Positions 51,001 through 63,890 of a DNA stretch of 64,000 nucleotides are shown in pieces. Within the stretch, counting starts at the first letter, position 1, and every line of letters begins with the position of its first letter. A model generated the notes under the pieces. That model was not told where the DNA came from. It did not search any database and worked only from the letters and a program-made list of their open reading frames with translations. Origin of the DNA: Triops longicaudatus (taxonomy: Eukaryota > Arthropoda > Branchiopoda > Notostraca > Triopsidae); contig JAGQDJ010000031.1 of the NCBI GenBank assembly GCA_022885665.1, positions 496,001 to 560,000 on the forward strand. The letters run 5' to 3'. Position numbers and translations under genes: made by a program.

Positions 51001-54000
51001 GAAATCCTTAAGCAAAACATAAAAGAAACTATTCTTTATTCAGAAGAGCATAGTCTGTTTTGCTTGTTAAGTTATGTAACACTAGATTTGTGTCCACTTT
51101 TTTTGGCTCCGCTAAGTATGGCCGTTTTGATGGAACAGCGAAGAGAAATAAACAAAATCATATCGTTACCAAAGAGAGAAATTGGTAAAAGTTTTTGCAC
51201 AAGAGGGAAACGAAAAATTATTTATACTGTACCCTCTTGCTTTTCTTAAGTTTTTAGCTTAGTTGGCGGGAAAAAATTTGTGAAGAGCGGAAGCAAGATA
51301 AAAAAAATGTGTTTTTTGCGCGTGGGGCGGGACAATTAAGTGACGTCTGGTGTCGACAGTAATGCGATTATGAATTTCGTTGACGACGTGCTGCACTTGA
51401 AAGCTTGGCGGATACAGAAAGAAAACGCCCGGGAACTTTTCGCGAGAAGCCTTCTGTCGTAAAACTTAGTGCTTTTAATTGAATGCCCCCCATCTTCTTA
51501 TGCTCTGAGGGCGTTTTTTTCTTCGGTATTTCTAGAAACCAAGAAACATAGCAATAAAGGAAAGAAACTTATCTCCTGCATTGTTTTGCCCAGCCCAAAT
51601 TTTACATATCTTCTAGTCTCCCATCCCAAGTCATCGACAATTTTTTACCCCAATATATTTGCGAAGGTGCACACCGTCGGAGGTAAAACAATACAGATTT
51701 GTTAATATTGATTGACCATCCGAAAACGACTGAAGCAATTTGACCATATTTTTTACATTTACAAAAAAAACGAGAAAAATATATAGTTTCTTATACCCTA
51801 AAACATTTAAAACTGCACAAAATTAAATACTACTTGGCAAATGAGCTAGACATTAAAAAATATGAAATGCAGAACACACCTGCTTCACGTTTTTGTTTTT
51901 ATGTACGTAAAGATATAGTGGTTCCATGAATTGCACCATGCTCTATAATATCAGTTTTACAATAATTCATCGAATTGAAAAGACTATCTGTCGGATATTT
52001 CAGAACAAAATTAGTCATTGGATGTACTTAAAGTCCAAATGTCGTAGACCAAGGAAATCTTTTATTATTTCGTTAAAAATAATTTTCGGTACGCCCTCGG
52101 TCTTCCGCAGTTTCACATCGACTCACGAAAATTCAATAAAAATCTTTCACCTAGGAGACATAAAAATTTCTCGTCACCATTCTTGCTTAAAAGTTTTGGA
52201 CCTCGCGTGCATCTGCTACGAAATGCGCCTATTTATGCCTTCCAAATCTTTTTCTCGCTCCTATTTCCCTACCTCTGCAAGTTTGTCTCGGTCTCATAGA
52301 CAGCAAGGCTTTTATGTACGTGTTATGGCATCTGGGTACTCGCTACTGCGACACTTACACAGCAAGTACTTGCTTTCAGGGATATTACTTCAGGCTAGCA
52401 TCTCCCTCAAAATTGACCTTAAGAAAGTGACACCGAAAACATGCATATTTCGTCTACTTTGTTCACTCTCCTGGTACATCCTAATGCTTAGCATTTTGTT
52501 TACAATAAAACAACGTACCCTAACAAAAACTTCGAGAAAATTATTTTTTCTGCTTTCCTATTCTTTATTGCATGAACATTAAATCAAGAGAAAAAAGTTA
52601 AAAACGAGAATCTTCGTAAACTTCCTTTCACACTTCCAAAGTGCGATCCCTCTTCCGGCAAGCGGATGTTCTTTCTTCTATTTTCCCCTATTTTTATTTT
52701 TTTCAGACAAATTTGTTTTAATTTACTGACATCCTTTTTAGTTTAGCTTAGAACTTTTCTTTTCCCCTCAGTTTAGGATATTTATAAAAATGGGAGAACA
52801 ATGGAAGACACACCTATTTATTAAGAAAGCCCTAAAGGCATTCGTGTTCCAGTTTTTCTTCTCCCTTGCGTCTTATTAGTGATTTTGGTCTTGTCTGCTG
52901 GCAAAATGATTAATAACTTATCGAGCCTGTTAAAACTCAAAAGGATCATCAAGCGTCTCTAGGTGCTGAAAAGTTCCAAACTCATAGAGTGAATGCAAAA
53001 TGGATGGTGCGTTAAACTGACTTCAAAAGCTTCAAGAATTTATTTAACTAGAAAAAAAAAAGAATTTAGAAGACATGAGGAACATAGTATTAGCAGATTA
53101 TTTGAAGCGACAGATATGAGAGTTTCAGACCTTTAGCAAGAGAGGTGGAAGCATTGAAGAAATGTTTCTATCTGCAAGCTTACGTCAACTACCCCCGTTG
53201 CTTCGCGGCGAAAGATATGGCATTTTTTGCCTTTTATGACATATTTGCCTCAACTTTCTGCGCCATGCTCCTTTTTTCTACAAACATTGCTACAGGGACG
53301 TTTACCATTTAGTTGGCCCTTTCTGATATCTTACTAACTTCACTTTTTGTGGAAGTAACAAAAGCGAGAAAAAAAACTTTTTCTGCGTTCCCATTCGCTT
53401 TTCTCTTTTAGCACCAGCAATTGCCAGTATTTCTGCCGGTCTGTTCCCCCATATAACCCGTACCTATAAAAATTCCTGTTTTTCTCCCTTAACAGTATTG
53501 GCGGCAAGAAAAAAGGACAATTTCCAGCAAGTCTTCTAGAAAAATATAGCCATTTTCTGGCCAAGGATCCCAAAGGAAGATATGCCAGTAAAGTATCGGC
53601 TATGCTGTCGGTACCTTTTTCGCTCTTATCTCTGCAGAGCTGAGCCAACAGAGGTAAAAGCGGACTTTACATTTTGTTCTTGGGGGTTCGGGAGGAAAAT
53701 TTCGGAACATTTTGTTTTGTTTTTTCTTTTTTCGTGGGCAAAAGATAAGCTCAGCCTCCCTTCCACCATTGCTGTAGTCCAGTTGTACAAAAGCTTGGTG
53801 GCAATGGCAAAAGCGTTTGATTACAACCCGTCTGCACGTTAGATAAAATTTCCTCAGGGGGATTTACTGGCTTCAACGAACGGGGGAATCAGACCGGTAC
53901 TAACACCTTTTCGGTTTACTCGTTTGTTTAGCACTTGAGCCTTTGAAATCCGTCTCCTTTAGAACAGCGTTGGCTCACGTCTGGGTCGAGATAGAAAGAC

Positions 54001-54933
54001 TTACGCAAACAACTTTTGAAAATAAACAAAGTGATTTGTTGACAATAGTTTCGTTGTTTTCTCATGTTACATAAATAGTAAGTGCCAGCGAAAAATGGCA
54101 CAGGCAAAATTAAGCTTCTATCTTTTACGCGCATTTAGCCTTATCCGGATCATTGGTGATACATTATGCCCGAGAGAACCAAACGTGTGGGTATGTTTCC
54201 TTGTACTCGTACAGAAGATGCAAGCTGGATCATGCCCCTCGCATTTTTGCCATAGAAACCGTTTCGTAAATGAAAAAAGAAAGTTGTCCTCCAGGAGCTT
54301 TTCAGTCCCTGGAATGGATGGAAGCGTACACAAGAACCTTTGCGAATAAAGGATCAAAGCCTTAGGGAATTTCTTTGGCTGTTCTACGTCATTCAATTAT
54401 TTTCGCTTCTTTCGCTTACCTTGAGCTGGCGTGTAGATGTTGAGGTACAAGCAATCTTCGCTCTGATTCCCAGACAAGAGCAATTCCAACCGCCGCAAAT
54501 ACTCCAGTCGTGAACGGGGCATTGTTTTAAGCACTTGAGATTCGTTACGGAGATCAGGGAAGTGTTGGGGACACACTGGGCCGTGGGTATCAGCCAAGCG
54601 TACTCCAGTCCAGGGAACTGGATTCCTTGTAGGGCTGAAACGATTCACCCCTACCGGGGGCGTGGCGTAGGGCAATCCGAGATACACTTCCACGGGTTGT
54701 AAAGGATGTGGTAAGGTGAGAATTGAACCCAAGACTCTCCCATAGCGAGTGGTTACTGTTCTAGAAGGCGAGGTACGCGCTGAAGGGAAGGATCCTGGCA
54801 CCGTAGGCGTACCAGCAACCTGATAGGGGAGAGTGCCGGTACCTATCGCACAGATAAGCCAAAGTAAGGCGTACGAAACCGTTGTTCTGGCCATCAGAAA
54901 CTGTTTGGGCCAATTTTTCACGATGGGAGACAT
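33013..54933 (-). CDS. Nlg: Neuroligin (synaptic cholinesterase-like adhesion protein)
   Basis: Complete, about 900 residues. Exons in transcription order: 54933-54420, 44443-44288, 42363-42160, 41993-41248, 34902-34751, 34623-34511 and 33830-33013 (TGA); phases match throughout. A second ATG (54894) gives a cleaner signal peptide (MARTTVSYALLWLICAIG). The cholinesterase-like domain covers about 55-655: VYLGLPYATPPVGVNRF, EDCLYLNIYTPAQG, VYIHGESFEWNSGNVYDG, then LAGHGTGAACVHFLM at 271-285. Gly replaces the catalytic Ser, as in neuroligins, so it is not an esterase. Exon 4 carries Ser/Gly low-complexity inserts. A membrane segment lies at about 760-785 (VTIAIGCSLLILNVLTFAG), then YYRRDRRR and a tail of about 115 residues ending DKGFL. 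Neuroligins bind neurexins across the synapse. The tail lacks the vertebrate C-terminal TTRV PDZ ligand; a further 3' exon is not excluded. Confidence 0.95.
34903..41247. other. Neuroligin intron 4
   Basis: 6.3 kb intron, AT-rich, with many short frames on both strands, none with a recognisable domain or paired splice signals. I see no gene or mobile element with clear termini in it. Confidence 0.6.
42364..44287. other. Neuroligin intron 2
   Basis: 1.9 kb with no supported gene. Frames at 42809-43060 and 43329-43562 (+) are short and show no domain. Confidence 0.6.
45019..45491 (+). pseudogene. Possible decayed coding relic in neuroligin intron 1
   Basis: This stretch is richer in C and protein-like codons than its surroundings. 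One frame runs 45019-45351 through stops at 45148 and 45262, with LTIEERLTKFTIQDKQLRVK in the middle. Another runs 45351-45491, with ILRDLGITASPKPICTLNLE then KKIPVHHKKAPGQYCQWL. A frameshift between the two would explain the change. It may be an old transposon fragment. I recognise no family and the call is weak. Confidence 0.25.
49718..49770 (+). repeat. AG-rich microsatellite
   Basis: About 53 bp of imperfect (GA)n with GGGA interruptions, in neuroligin intron 1. It is probably polymorphic in length. Confidence 0.85.
51926..52582 (+). CDS. 218-codon open frame, unknown, in neuroligin intron 1
   Basis: The longest uninterrupted ATG frame outside the recognised exons, in AT-rich DNA where stops should be frequent. 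The translation is rich in Ser, Leu, Ile, Lys and Arg. It has a hydrophobic segment near the C-terminus (LLCSLSWYILMLSILFTI) and no recognisable domain, signal peptide or nearby poly(A) hexamer in good position. It runs opposite to neuroligin. It may be a single-exon nested gene, but codon composition does not clearly separate it from chance. Confidence 0.2.
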   Translation: MNCTMLYNISFTIIHRIEKTICRIFQNKISHWMYLKSKCRRPRKSFIISLKIIFGTPSVFRSFTSTHENSIKIFHLGDIKISRHHSCLKVLDLACICYEMRLFMPSKSFSRSYFPTSASLSRSHRQQGFYVRVMASGYSLLRHLHSKYLLSGILLQASISLKIDLKKVTPKTCIFRLLCSLSWYILMLSILFTIKQRTLTKTSRKLFFLLSYSLLHEH

Positions 54934-57900
54934 GAAGAGAATTTTCAGTCCCAGTATCGGGCAGTATTACCACCATGAGTCGGCTAGCCAGTGCTGAACT
55001 GTTTCGCTGAGCACATCGGAAACTTCTCAGAATTCGGCTGGGTGGTAAGAAAGTAAAAACAAGGGATTGTAGTGTGTCCCAGTTGATGGATGGATAGCTT
55101 CTTTGGACTTTTTCGGGCTTCTCTCACGGGTGCTGGAGATGACTTTATTTTTCGGCTAGTATTTCCCTTAGGAGGTAAAAAGACATGAACGCCACTACCC
55201 CAGACTAGGTTAATATCATTCAGAAGCGGTGCTACCATCTGACTTTTGTCACGGCCGCCTTTGCCCGTCTGGGAACGAAACGACAATTTTCCCTTTTTCT
55301 TACAGTGCCGGGTAATTACTGCAAGAAATGCACGACGGATTGAAAAAAGGAGTTAGATAATTCGGGTCTCTCTCTCAAAATACCACGCGAAATCTCTCAC
55401 TCTCGGTTCTTGTATCACTTTTTCTTCGTTTCCTTCGTCCCCGTAATCTTGCAATCACCATAAAAAACTACTGGCAGTATACATGTAGGGTCCGTACACT
55501 GCCAGTATTTCTAGCCACCATTAAGACGAAATGGCTCTGCCTTTTTTTCGCGCTGTAGAAGACGAGGGCCGTGTTTACCAGAGTTGGAAGGAGATTGCTC
55601 CTATTTCTGAAGAAAAAGTAGATCTTTGCGTGTACAGAAATGGCACAATATTGGTAACAAAAGGGCTAATTTCGGTGGATGTCTTCCGGCTAGTACTATC
55701 CCAATCTCTGAAAGATATAATGTTATTCATTATTAAACTGAAATAGAACTAAAAGTTAAATTTGCCACTAGCCTTACTTTTCATTCTGGGATATTGTAAA
55801 TTCAACAGACGCTGAAGTCAAACATGCGGAAAGACTTGGGTTTAACCACATAAAAATTCTTTCGTTTAACAAGCTTTGGCTTTATTTCTAAGTAAGTTTC
55901 AGCTCATAGAATGCAAAATATTGGTTTGTCTTCGGCAGATTAGATCTAAGATTAAATTTTTGAGTATTTATTTTCTGCTAAACTGAAACATTTTTCCATC
56001 TGGACAGCTCGGCTTTTACATTCCTGAAAAATATTTTGCCAATCCGTTTGATCTAGACTGTGTACATTAAGGAACGCGTTACTTTCACTTGGTTTATTAT
56101 CACACACGGAGAAAATCACTTGTCACCACGACATACTGATACTCCTTTTATGCGTCATTTCGCGTCATAAGAAAATATTACTGCTTTCTCCGTTTTTACT
56201 ACATAGTATGTTCCAGGTAAGGTGAAAGAAATGGTGGAAATAAAACGCATTCAGTATTGTGTCAGATGAGAGCTAATGTGGGAACCGTTCGTGGCCTTTC
56301 ATTAAGCATAGGAATTTATGTGACTCCAAAGTACGTGGAAAGAATTGTTGTCACTGTTTTAAAAGTCTACTTATCCAGCAACCAAAAGTCTACTTTGTGA
56401 GCATTTCTTTGATATTTCCATAGATTAAAGCATTTATCTTCTCTTCACACGCCCACAAACCTTTTCAAGCCTTCGAAAAAAAATACAAGCCGAAAGTATA
56501 GATACATCGCCAGCGGCGAAAGGAAGAAAAAGAAATATTTCCTTGAAGTGATGTTTTCTATTCCCCATGCAATAAAAACTCGTATAAATGCGCTGATAGA
56601 GACAAGAATGTGGAGTGATTCAGCTCTTCTTTGTTTTCATGCAAAGTTAATCTGAAAGATATTGCAACCCTTTTGTGAAGTTTTGTCATAATCCTTACTC
56701 TACTGCACGGGAGAGTACTGGAAATGGCCATAGTTACTGTCTAGTAAGTACCAAGATAAATGTCACAAAAGCTGGTTAGGAAAGAAATGAATTCTTCTCT
56801 TTCGAACGAACTTCGAATATGTTATTATGTAGGAATTTGAAATCGATTTTGGGAAGAATCGTAAACTTCGCTTAGAGTCCCAAAGTTCATCAAGAATGGG
56901 GACTATCGACCCTGAAGTTCGCAGCAATAGCTACTGCGGCAAAGCCATAACCCGAAAACAGAAGGGCGAATCACGCCATTTGTTGTTTGCTGCACTTCTC
57001 ATTAACATGTCATATCTTTCTCAAAAATCTTAGCCAACTAGTCTAAAATCAGTACTGGATTTTCTAAGATTGTAGGCATTTAAAAATAAACTTGCTTAAA
57101 ACGTAGCATTGTTAACAAATATTTTAAAATAGGAACTTCCCGAAATCTACATTTAGCCCATTATTTTATAATTAATTTCTGTAACCACCTCGCCAACTAA
57201 AATTGTTAGAGCACACTCATCATTGATTTACCTCTTTTGCCCCATGACAGTTCACATTAGATCTTGCTAAATTTTCGTTTTCCTCCGAAGTTCTTGCAAA
57301 AGCTTCAACCTCTTCTTCACTCACCGGAATTTACCAGAAAGAAAAGCACGCTGAAAGTTTTCTTCGCGGCTCACGGAGTCGAGTATTAATTATGACTAGC
57401 ATAAAGCTTCCTATTAAGGTAACATACTTAATGCCTTTTGGGAACCATGCCATAAGTTTCAAGAAAAGACTGTGAATGGGTGAAGGAGTGGGGGTGGAAT
57501 TTGCCTAAGTATTGGCTTACTGGAAGTTCTTTGGCACCGATTGGGAAAGGAAGACCAAAGATAATGAGTTAGGAAAGTTTGGAAGGGACTTTTTCCCCCT
57601 TTGAACAGGTTTTAGAAATAATTTTCATAATGCTGTTTTTTCTGCGGTAGGAATAGAGATGCTTCGAAAGGAATGAAGGGTAGGAAGACATAAAAAGATT
57701 GTTTGGCAAAGGAAATGACCTTTTAGTGTTCTAATCAATGGGTCACAACCGATGCAGCTCGTAACGGACATATTTCTTGTTTGATATTGCTCCGCAAGCT
57801 ATGCGTTTTCTTTCTTTCTTTTCTTCACCAGCTCCTCTCTCAATTGCAGCAGCTTTTTTGTGTGTATCTGATGGAGTTATTGGCCATGACGCACTCGGAA

Positions 57901-60900
57901 CAGATATTAGGACCCTAAACATACAACGTTTAGGACGCCGGCGAAGGCAGGCGAGCAGAAATTTCCTTAAACTTTGCCATTGGAGAGAGGTAGAAATGTG
58001 GAAGGGTGCAAAAGACGCATATCGCAGCGAGTTTTACACTGAAAGGAAGCTTAGAGGGAACAGAGAGAGGGTTAAGAAGCCCTTAGTGATCGTTCTTTCG
58101 TGTAAGCATAAGGAAAAGGCTCCTGAGGAGCAAACGGAGGAGAATTGCTGGGAAAGTACACAAATACACGAAAGGATGAAGACGAAACAGAAATAAGAAG
58201 AAGCGTAATCTATCTGAAAAGTCTGTGTTGGGAGTCCACATGGATGGTTGGTTGCCCTTTCAGTTGAACCGAAGGATCAGCCTTCGTTTTTGAGTGTTGG
58301 GTGACATATTTCTTTCTTATATTTCTCTTGTGTCTATTCCTGCGACGCACCGTTCTATTGTGACTGTGCTTTATTTTCTGATTCGTCGTTCTAGATATTA
58401 TCAATACTATTACACAGGGCAGCAGGAAAAAACACCTGATAAAATGCTTATGTCTTCACGGTGCTGCAGAATTGATTTTGGGGCGTTGATGGTGTCGTCA
58501 CCCGTTCTGTCGGACTGTGCCGATAAGCAACGACCTCGAAACAAGAGCCAAAATGTTCAGGTTGTAATACTCTGTCAGTTGACAATGGATCGCTCACAAC
58601 GAAAGCGACATATGCAACGCAATACTTAAGACCGATTTTTACATTTCTGACAACTGCTATTGTTATTATTGCACAGAAAGCCAGTAGTTACGAATCAAGG
58701 TTAAAGACAGCATGTCAAGTACATAACGCTTTAGGTAAAGCACTTCTTTATTCCCTGACTGCTCAACAGACGGTACCAAAAATATTCAATAGTGCTGTTA
58801 ATGGAGCCTTTTGTCTCGTGGAAAGCTGAAATGTTGCTGACAGAATGTATTTGGAGATTTCTTTAGTTTGTCATGTGCCAAGTTCAGGTTTTCTTGTAAA
58901 AGGGTAAGAAATTTACAACAAGGAAATCAGGAAACAGAATCCATCAACGTCACAATTAGGCTAAAAATCCGGAGGAAAATCTGAATGTTTTTGGCAGAAA
59001 TGCGTGGGCGCTGCTTCATTCCTGCAATTTAACGACTCTTAAGCACTGAACTTGGCGGAAGAAAAATTTTGCAATGTTATATTGGATGTCAGCGACACAC
59101 GCGTTGGTTGCAAATCGTTCGGAACTGAGACTGAACAATCTCTTAATTGACCACGGCACTGTGTTTCACGCAAGGTTCATTACTAACACATATTTCTGTG
59201 GCAGTATGTTTCGATGTTAAAGCAAAGGGCAGCGTTTATCATTGAAGTCTTCAAACGGTTCTCGGGAATGAATTTTGACGCATTTAATTATACGGTCAAA
59301 TTTGTGAAGTATAGTGAACTACAGTCATCTATCTCATTTCGAAATTATATTTCTCAGTTTATGAAACAAGTTAGCGAAGTCCTTCTGTTTCTACTTCAAG
59401 ATAGAGTTACGTTTCTTCTGAACAATTGTAAGATAATGGTAAAATCATCTTCAGAGTGATTCAATTCATGGGCAGCAATTAAGTAGAAACTATCTTTGTA
59501 TTGTGAATCAAGAATGTTGCACTAATGAAGCTCACAATAGCCTATATTTCGGGGAACCTTTGAAAGCTCTCAATGTCTTATGTGATCGGGTCGACTTACT
59601 ATTTATCTTACTACAAGCAGTTAGGGTTCTTTAGTGTTTACCCAAAATTATCGTGCGAATTTTATTAATCGAAAACTAGCAATTTTTTAACTAGAACACA
59701 GAGAGCTAGTTTGATAGATAACATTGAGAACATTTTAAAATGCTATAAGACAAATTGAGTTTAACCACGTCCATTCTATGAGGGGTTACTGCATACTTTC
59801 AATTCTTTACGGACGACGCAGAAATGATGAATACCCTTATTACGAATGCCAAAAGGAAAAGCTTTTTGTTTTTAAGGTGTCCCGTTATTCAATAAAATAT
59901 TTTCTGAATCGTATTTCCGACTGCTCTCCAACTACCAAAAATGCCTCTTTTCGAAATATTGCTAAAACCACCTAATTTATTTCTGAAGGTCACAGAAATA
60001 CCGTCGCAAAACACTCCAGGTAAGAGCTTCTACTGGAAAACTATTTTTAGGGAGTCTTAGTGACAGAACTGCTTTGGCCCACTCTTCTCTGGCTTTTTCT
60101 TTGCTCTTTCGCTGCCAGCCAGTTCGACATAGCTGCCCAGCTCTTGAACCCTTCCCTTACCAAAAGAAATCCGAAAAAAAAGAATTCTAAGAGAAGGAGG
60201 ATCGAAAGAAATGTAGGAGGACCGAAGGATTTCTTAAGAAGTCAAGAGTACGCTATAAAGAACTGTGAGCTTTTGAATACGAAAACAGAAATATCTCTAA
60301 CAGTTTTGTCCCTCATCGCCTTTCATCTCTACACAGGCACACCCACCGTAGTAGATTTATCTCTGTTACCACGTTAAAATCCTTATCTTGCTTTCCTCGC
60401 GGTTTACGATCTCTTTCCGCGTCACCCAGTTTTCTTACCTTGGAACTCGCCCCCCGAATTTTTAGTACTAGAAGCAAGCGAAAAAACGTTCGTACATTGA
60501 AATTCTGTACTCTTTTGTTTGTTTTACTACCAGCGAGTACTAACCTTGATCCCCACCCTCTTCAGAATTTCTTTCACTCAAAATTCTGCCCTCTTTAAGA
60601 GCTTAAATGTAGACAACCTTCGTGCCCAAACCCATTTCCATATGGCGGTCGTAAACGGGAACTAAAACCCACCCCCAGTAACCCTCTTTTCTTTCAATCT
60701 TCTTCGCCAAAGTCCCCTTCAAAGTTTCCAAAACTTTGCCTTAGCCCTTCCTTTTTTTATAACAATTCTTCGTCTTCTACAAAAATGAAAAAGCAAGTCA
60801 TAAGGCTGACAAATCGGTCTTCTCGTAAAAATAGAACGTCAGGGAGGAAACTGATAGCCTTTTGAACCTTCGTTGAAAAACACAGCAGAATAAAAGCGGA

Positions 60901-62215
60901 CATGGTCGTCATTCGAGTCGTAAGCTGGGGCATTTTGTTACAGTGGACTTGGAAAAATGAGGGCTTAGCTTTACGGCCTAAATTTTGTTGTTTCTAAGTT
61001 GTGAACCGTAGGTCCAAGTGTTGTAGAGTGTGTATAAAAGGGAGAATTGTACTCTATCCCGTATTCAACACTCCTCTGGCAACCAGGCTTGTCGTAGAAA
61101 TCCCCCGTAGGGATTGTTGAAACGCTCTTGAGAACGCGAAGACACGGGGAAAACTCTTCGCTCTAGTTCTACCTTATTCAATGTAGTATTTACCCATCCC
61201 TTCCTAGTGTCTGCTCTTTCACCCTATTGCTATTGCTTCCGTCCCTTTTAATCCTTCAGAGATCATCTGCAGGTCGTCTCTCACCCTCCAACATCCTTTG
61301 TAGCTTTTCATCTCAGATTACAGCTTCTGCAATTACGTCTTATGCGTACCTTGGGTGTATGGGTGACCACAAGAGAGCAATAAGATGGCAGATATAGAGG
61401 TGGAGTAGGAAAGAAGGGATGACAGAGGGTTATGTGCTGTAGTACCTTTTGGACGGAAAGGGTAAATTTATAGGTATTGAGTCTGCTACCCTACTCAGTT
61501 AATAAGTCTCAGAAGGAAAGTTTCACCTTTGCGGGACCCACAAAGCCTGCGGGTTAAATCATGAATGGGAATATTTCTGCATCTGTGTAACATAGAGTAG
61601 GGTTATGACGGAGGGTTGGGAGAAATTTTTGAAAGAGAGGTTTGTGTAGCAACTTGTCACTTTATTCCCCTAACTTTAGTCTATTTCTTCATGTTGCATA
61701 AGATCGCGTCTCGGTAAGGACTCCGCAGGGTAAGTTTCTTTCCAGGCTTCTACGACGTTACCGGCAACTCAGTCGTTTTTGTCCCCACAAGGCAATGCGT
61801 CCTTCTTTCAGACATGTGCTGATATATTATACCGAAATGGCACTTCTGCAGCGTCAGCCTTTCTGAAATTTGAAAGTATAAATCCAGTTTGAGCAAGATT
61901 TCTGTCACCTAGTACTCGGATTGTCGGTCGCAGAAACGCATCTATGAGCTGAAGACGATAAATTTTGGGAAAGAGATCCGGTCCGGAGCTCGAGGAAATT
62001 TCGTTATGGGCTTACATAATGTTGGGTTGTGTTAGTGTGACTCATCTGGACCATTGCCGGTGGTTGAATTGCTTGTGAAATAGAACTATCCATACCGAGC
62101 GTTGATGAATGTGAAGTTGTGTAACCAAAAATTCAAATGAAGAGTATAATTACTTTATAGTCTTTTCTTTCGGTTTTAAAGATAATTCACATTCTAGAAA
62201 GCAAAACGTGGCAAG
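54934..62215. other. Gene-poor DNA upstream of neuroligin
   Basis: 7.3 kb. It must contain the neuroligin promoter and 5' UTR; a short stem-loop lies at 55469-55507. Frames at 55531-55746 and 57777-58196 (+) were examined and show no domain, splice context or family resemblance. No tRNA, rRNA or mobile element with termini was found. Confidence 0.5.
55469..55507. repeat. Short inverted repeat, 14-bp arms, upstream of neuroligin
   Basis: TACTGGCAGTATAC (55469-55482) and GTACACTGCCAGTA (55494-55507) pair at 13 of 14 positions across an 11-nt loop. It lies about 540 bp upstream of the neuroligin start codon. It could be a palindromic factor site or a fragment end; there is no further evidence. 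Confidence 0.55.
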
Positions 62216-62581
62216 ATGTTGAAACTAACAACAGTGAAAGTCTTGTTGGCACTGAGTTTCACAGCGTTTTTTTGGACGGAACAGCTCAGGTACCACGCAC
62301 AATACCTGCTTTCCAATAGTGCCGTAAGCCGATAAAACGTTATAAAGTTCATATTTATTTCCACTTCCTTTGGCTTACAAACAAACCTAAAAGTTATACT
62401 ACTTCAAGGAAAAGAATAATTTGAATAAATGCGTTTTGCGTTTTCGAAATTAAGTTGGTTTATTTTCCTAAAACTGCTTTAAGCATTTCTGTGAAGAAGT
62501 GAAGCGTCAAGCGCAAGAGTTCCGAAAGAAAGAAATACGATTTGAAAAAGAGCTTACGCAAATGAAAAACTCAGAAACAAG
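62216..62581 (+). CDS. Candidate 5' exons of an unidentified gene
   Basis: ATG 62216 opens 36 codons that end exactly at a good donor (GCC|GTAAGC, 62323/62324). The peptide MLKLTTVKVLLALSFTAFFW reads as a signal peptide or type II membrane anchor, followed by TEQLRYHAQYLL. An acceptor (GCTTTAAG) then gives a phase-compatible second exon from 62484, about 32 codons of charged helix (CEEVKRQAQEFRKKEIRFEK). Its donor near 62581 (AAG|GTTTCC) is poor. A membrane anchor plus a coiled stem is the layout of Golgi type II enzymes, but nothing identifies a family and later exons were not found before the window ends. Confidence 0.3.
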
Positions 62582-62629
62582 GTTTCCAAGTCTCTTCATT
62601 TGCTCAGAAGCATTCATGACAAGTTTGTA

Positions 62630-63890
62630 AAGTATGCAACGTAAGTAAGTATGCAACGAATTTTACACAATTTAAATGCGTTCGCCTCATTCACAGGGAT
62701 TGATTTATGGAAAAGTTTATGGAAAAGAAGTCGCGGCGGAGAGAAGATATTTCTTCTTCAGATTATTTAATTCTAAGACAAAAGATATAGAGTTTATAGC
62801 AAGCTTTTTTGTTTCTGTGTCTTTTCGTCTGGTCCAAACTTCTTTTCCTGTATTAAGCTGCGATTCTTTCTGAGCTCGTTGTCGGTAAAAAGAATCCTTT
62901 TCACTACCTAATTAGGAATACTCCTTCCAGTAATGCGAAATTCTGCCTTTTGTGTGCAGATTTAGTTCCCTTTTCTTTGGTACTTTTACCAGAGAGAAAC
63001 CTTTTTCACACAGGGTCCACTTTCTAGTATTTCTTCTCTTGCTCTGGCTCTCAACGATAAATAGGAAATATTGGTTTATCCCCAAAGTAAGCTTGCTGGC
63101 ACTGTATTTAGCCCATAAAATTGGTACCGGGAGCTACAACTCCATTTATCTGCCCGATTTTTTTAATCGTACTTCAACAATCTGTTTTCTTCTTCATACC
63201 TACTTTGAAATATCTTTCTATGAAAGAAATAAAATAGAGAAACCAGGGAAAGAAGCAAAAGAGGAGCTGACGTCTTACTAGAGAAACTGCAGGGTTCTTT
63301 ATTCTTTCCTTCATCCCAAAAGGATTACTTGATGCCAACAAGTTTCTTACAGTCCCTATCTTCTTTACCCACCGTCGAACTAACACTGACCATCCTCTGC
63401 AACCTTTGACCTTCGGATAAAAAACTCGACATGGTAACTCTAGCCTACGGTACAGTTTACAGTTTGCTGGAAGAACGAGAATTACGCTCTTCTAGATAGG
63501 CTTTTTTATGTCCCCTTGTTGTGCAGAAATTCCCAACCCCTTCCAGTAACACCTCAGGGCTATTTCGTGGCAGGAACGGGGGTTTCGAGGGCTGTGTAAA
63601 GATTTGCTGCTGACCATTTCAGCAAATAGAGGTTTCTCAACTACTGGGCCTCCTCTTCTCCCCGCCCTTAACCCTTGCAGGGACGAACAAAAAACGGGTA
63701 GTATTGCTACGGCTGCTCCTTAAGCCAGCTACCCAAGAAAAAACTTCTTTCCGCCTTTGCGACAATATAACCCTCTTTTTTCAAGGTTTCCGTTCCCTTT
63801 ACTCTCTCTTCTTATCCCTTTAACCCAGACATGTAATCTAGAAAGAGAAATAAAAACTAAACATCAAATTCTTTCTCTTTTTTGCCCTCT
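62630..63890. other. Non-coding or unresolved DNA near the window end
   Basis: 1.3 kb with several C/T-rich frames (62676-62873 and 62952-63281 on +) that lack domain or splice support. They may be introns of the candidate gene at 62216. Confidence 0.35.

Larger units (their letters stand above)
44444..54419. other. Neuroligin intron 1 (10 kb)
   Basis: 10 kb intron between the signal/N-terminal exon and the rest of the gene. It contains a possible decayed coding relic (45019-45491), an AG-rich microsatellite (49718-49770) and an unusually long open frame (51926-52582, +). Otherwise I see nothing I can name. Confidence 0.6.

Noticed and set aside
54984..55286. 100-codon - strand frame just upstream of neuroligin
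   Set aside because: It ends before the neuroligin ATG in a different context and has no domain. At most it is an upstream ORF in the 5' UTR.
57777..58196. 139-codon + strand frame
   Set aside because: Basic, low-complexity C-terminal half and no recognisable family. It is isolated in gene-poor DNA with no clear promoter or poly(A) context.
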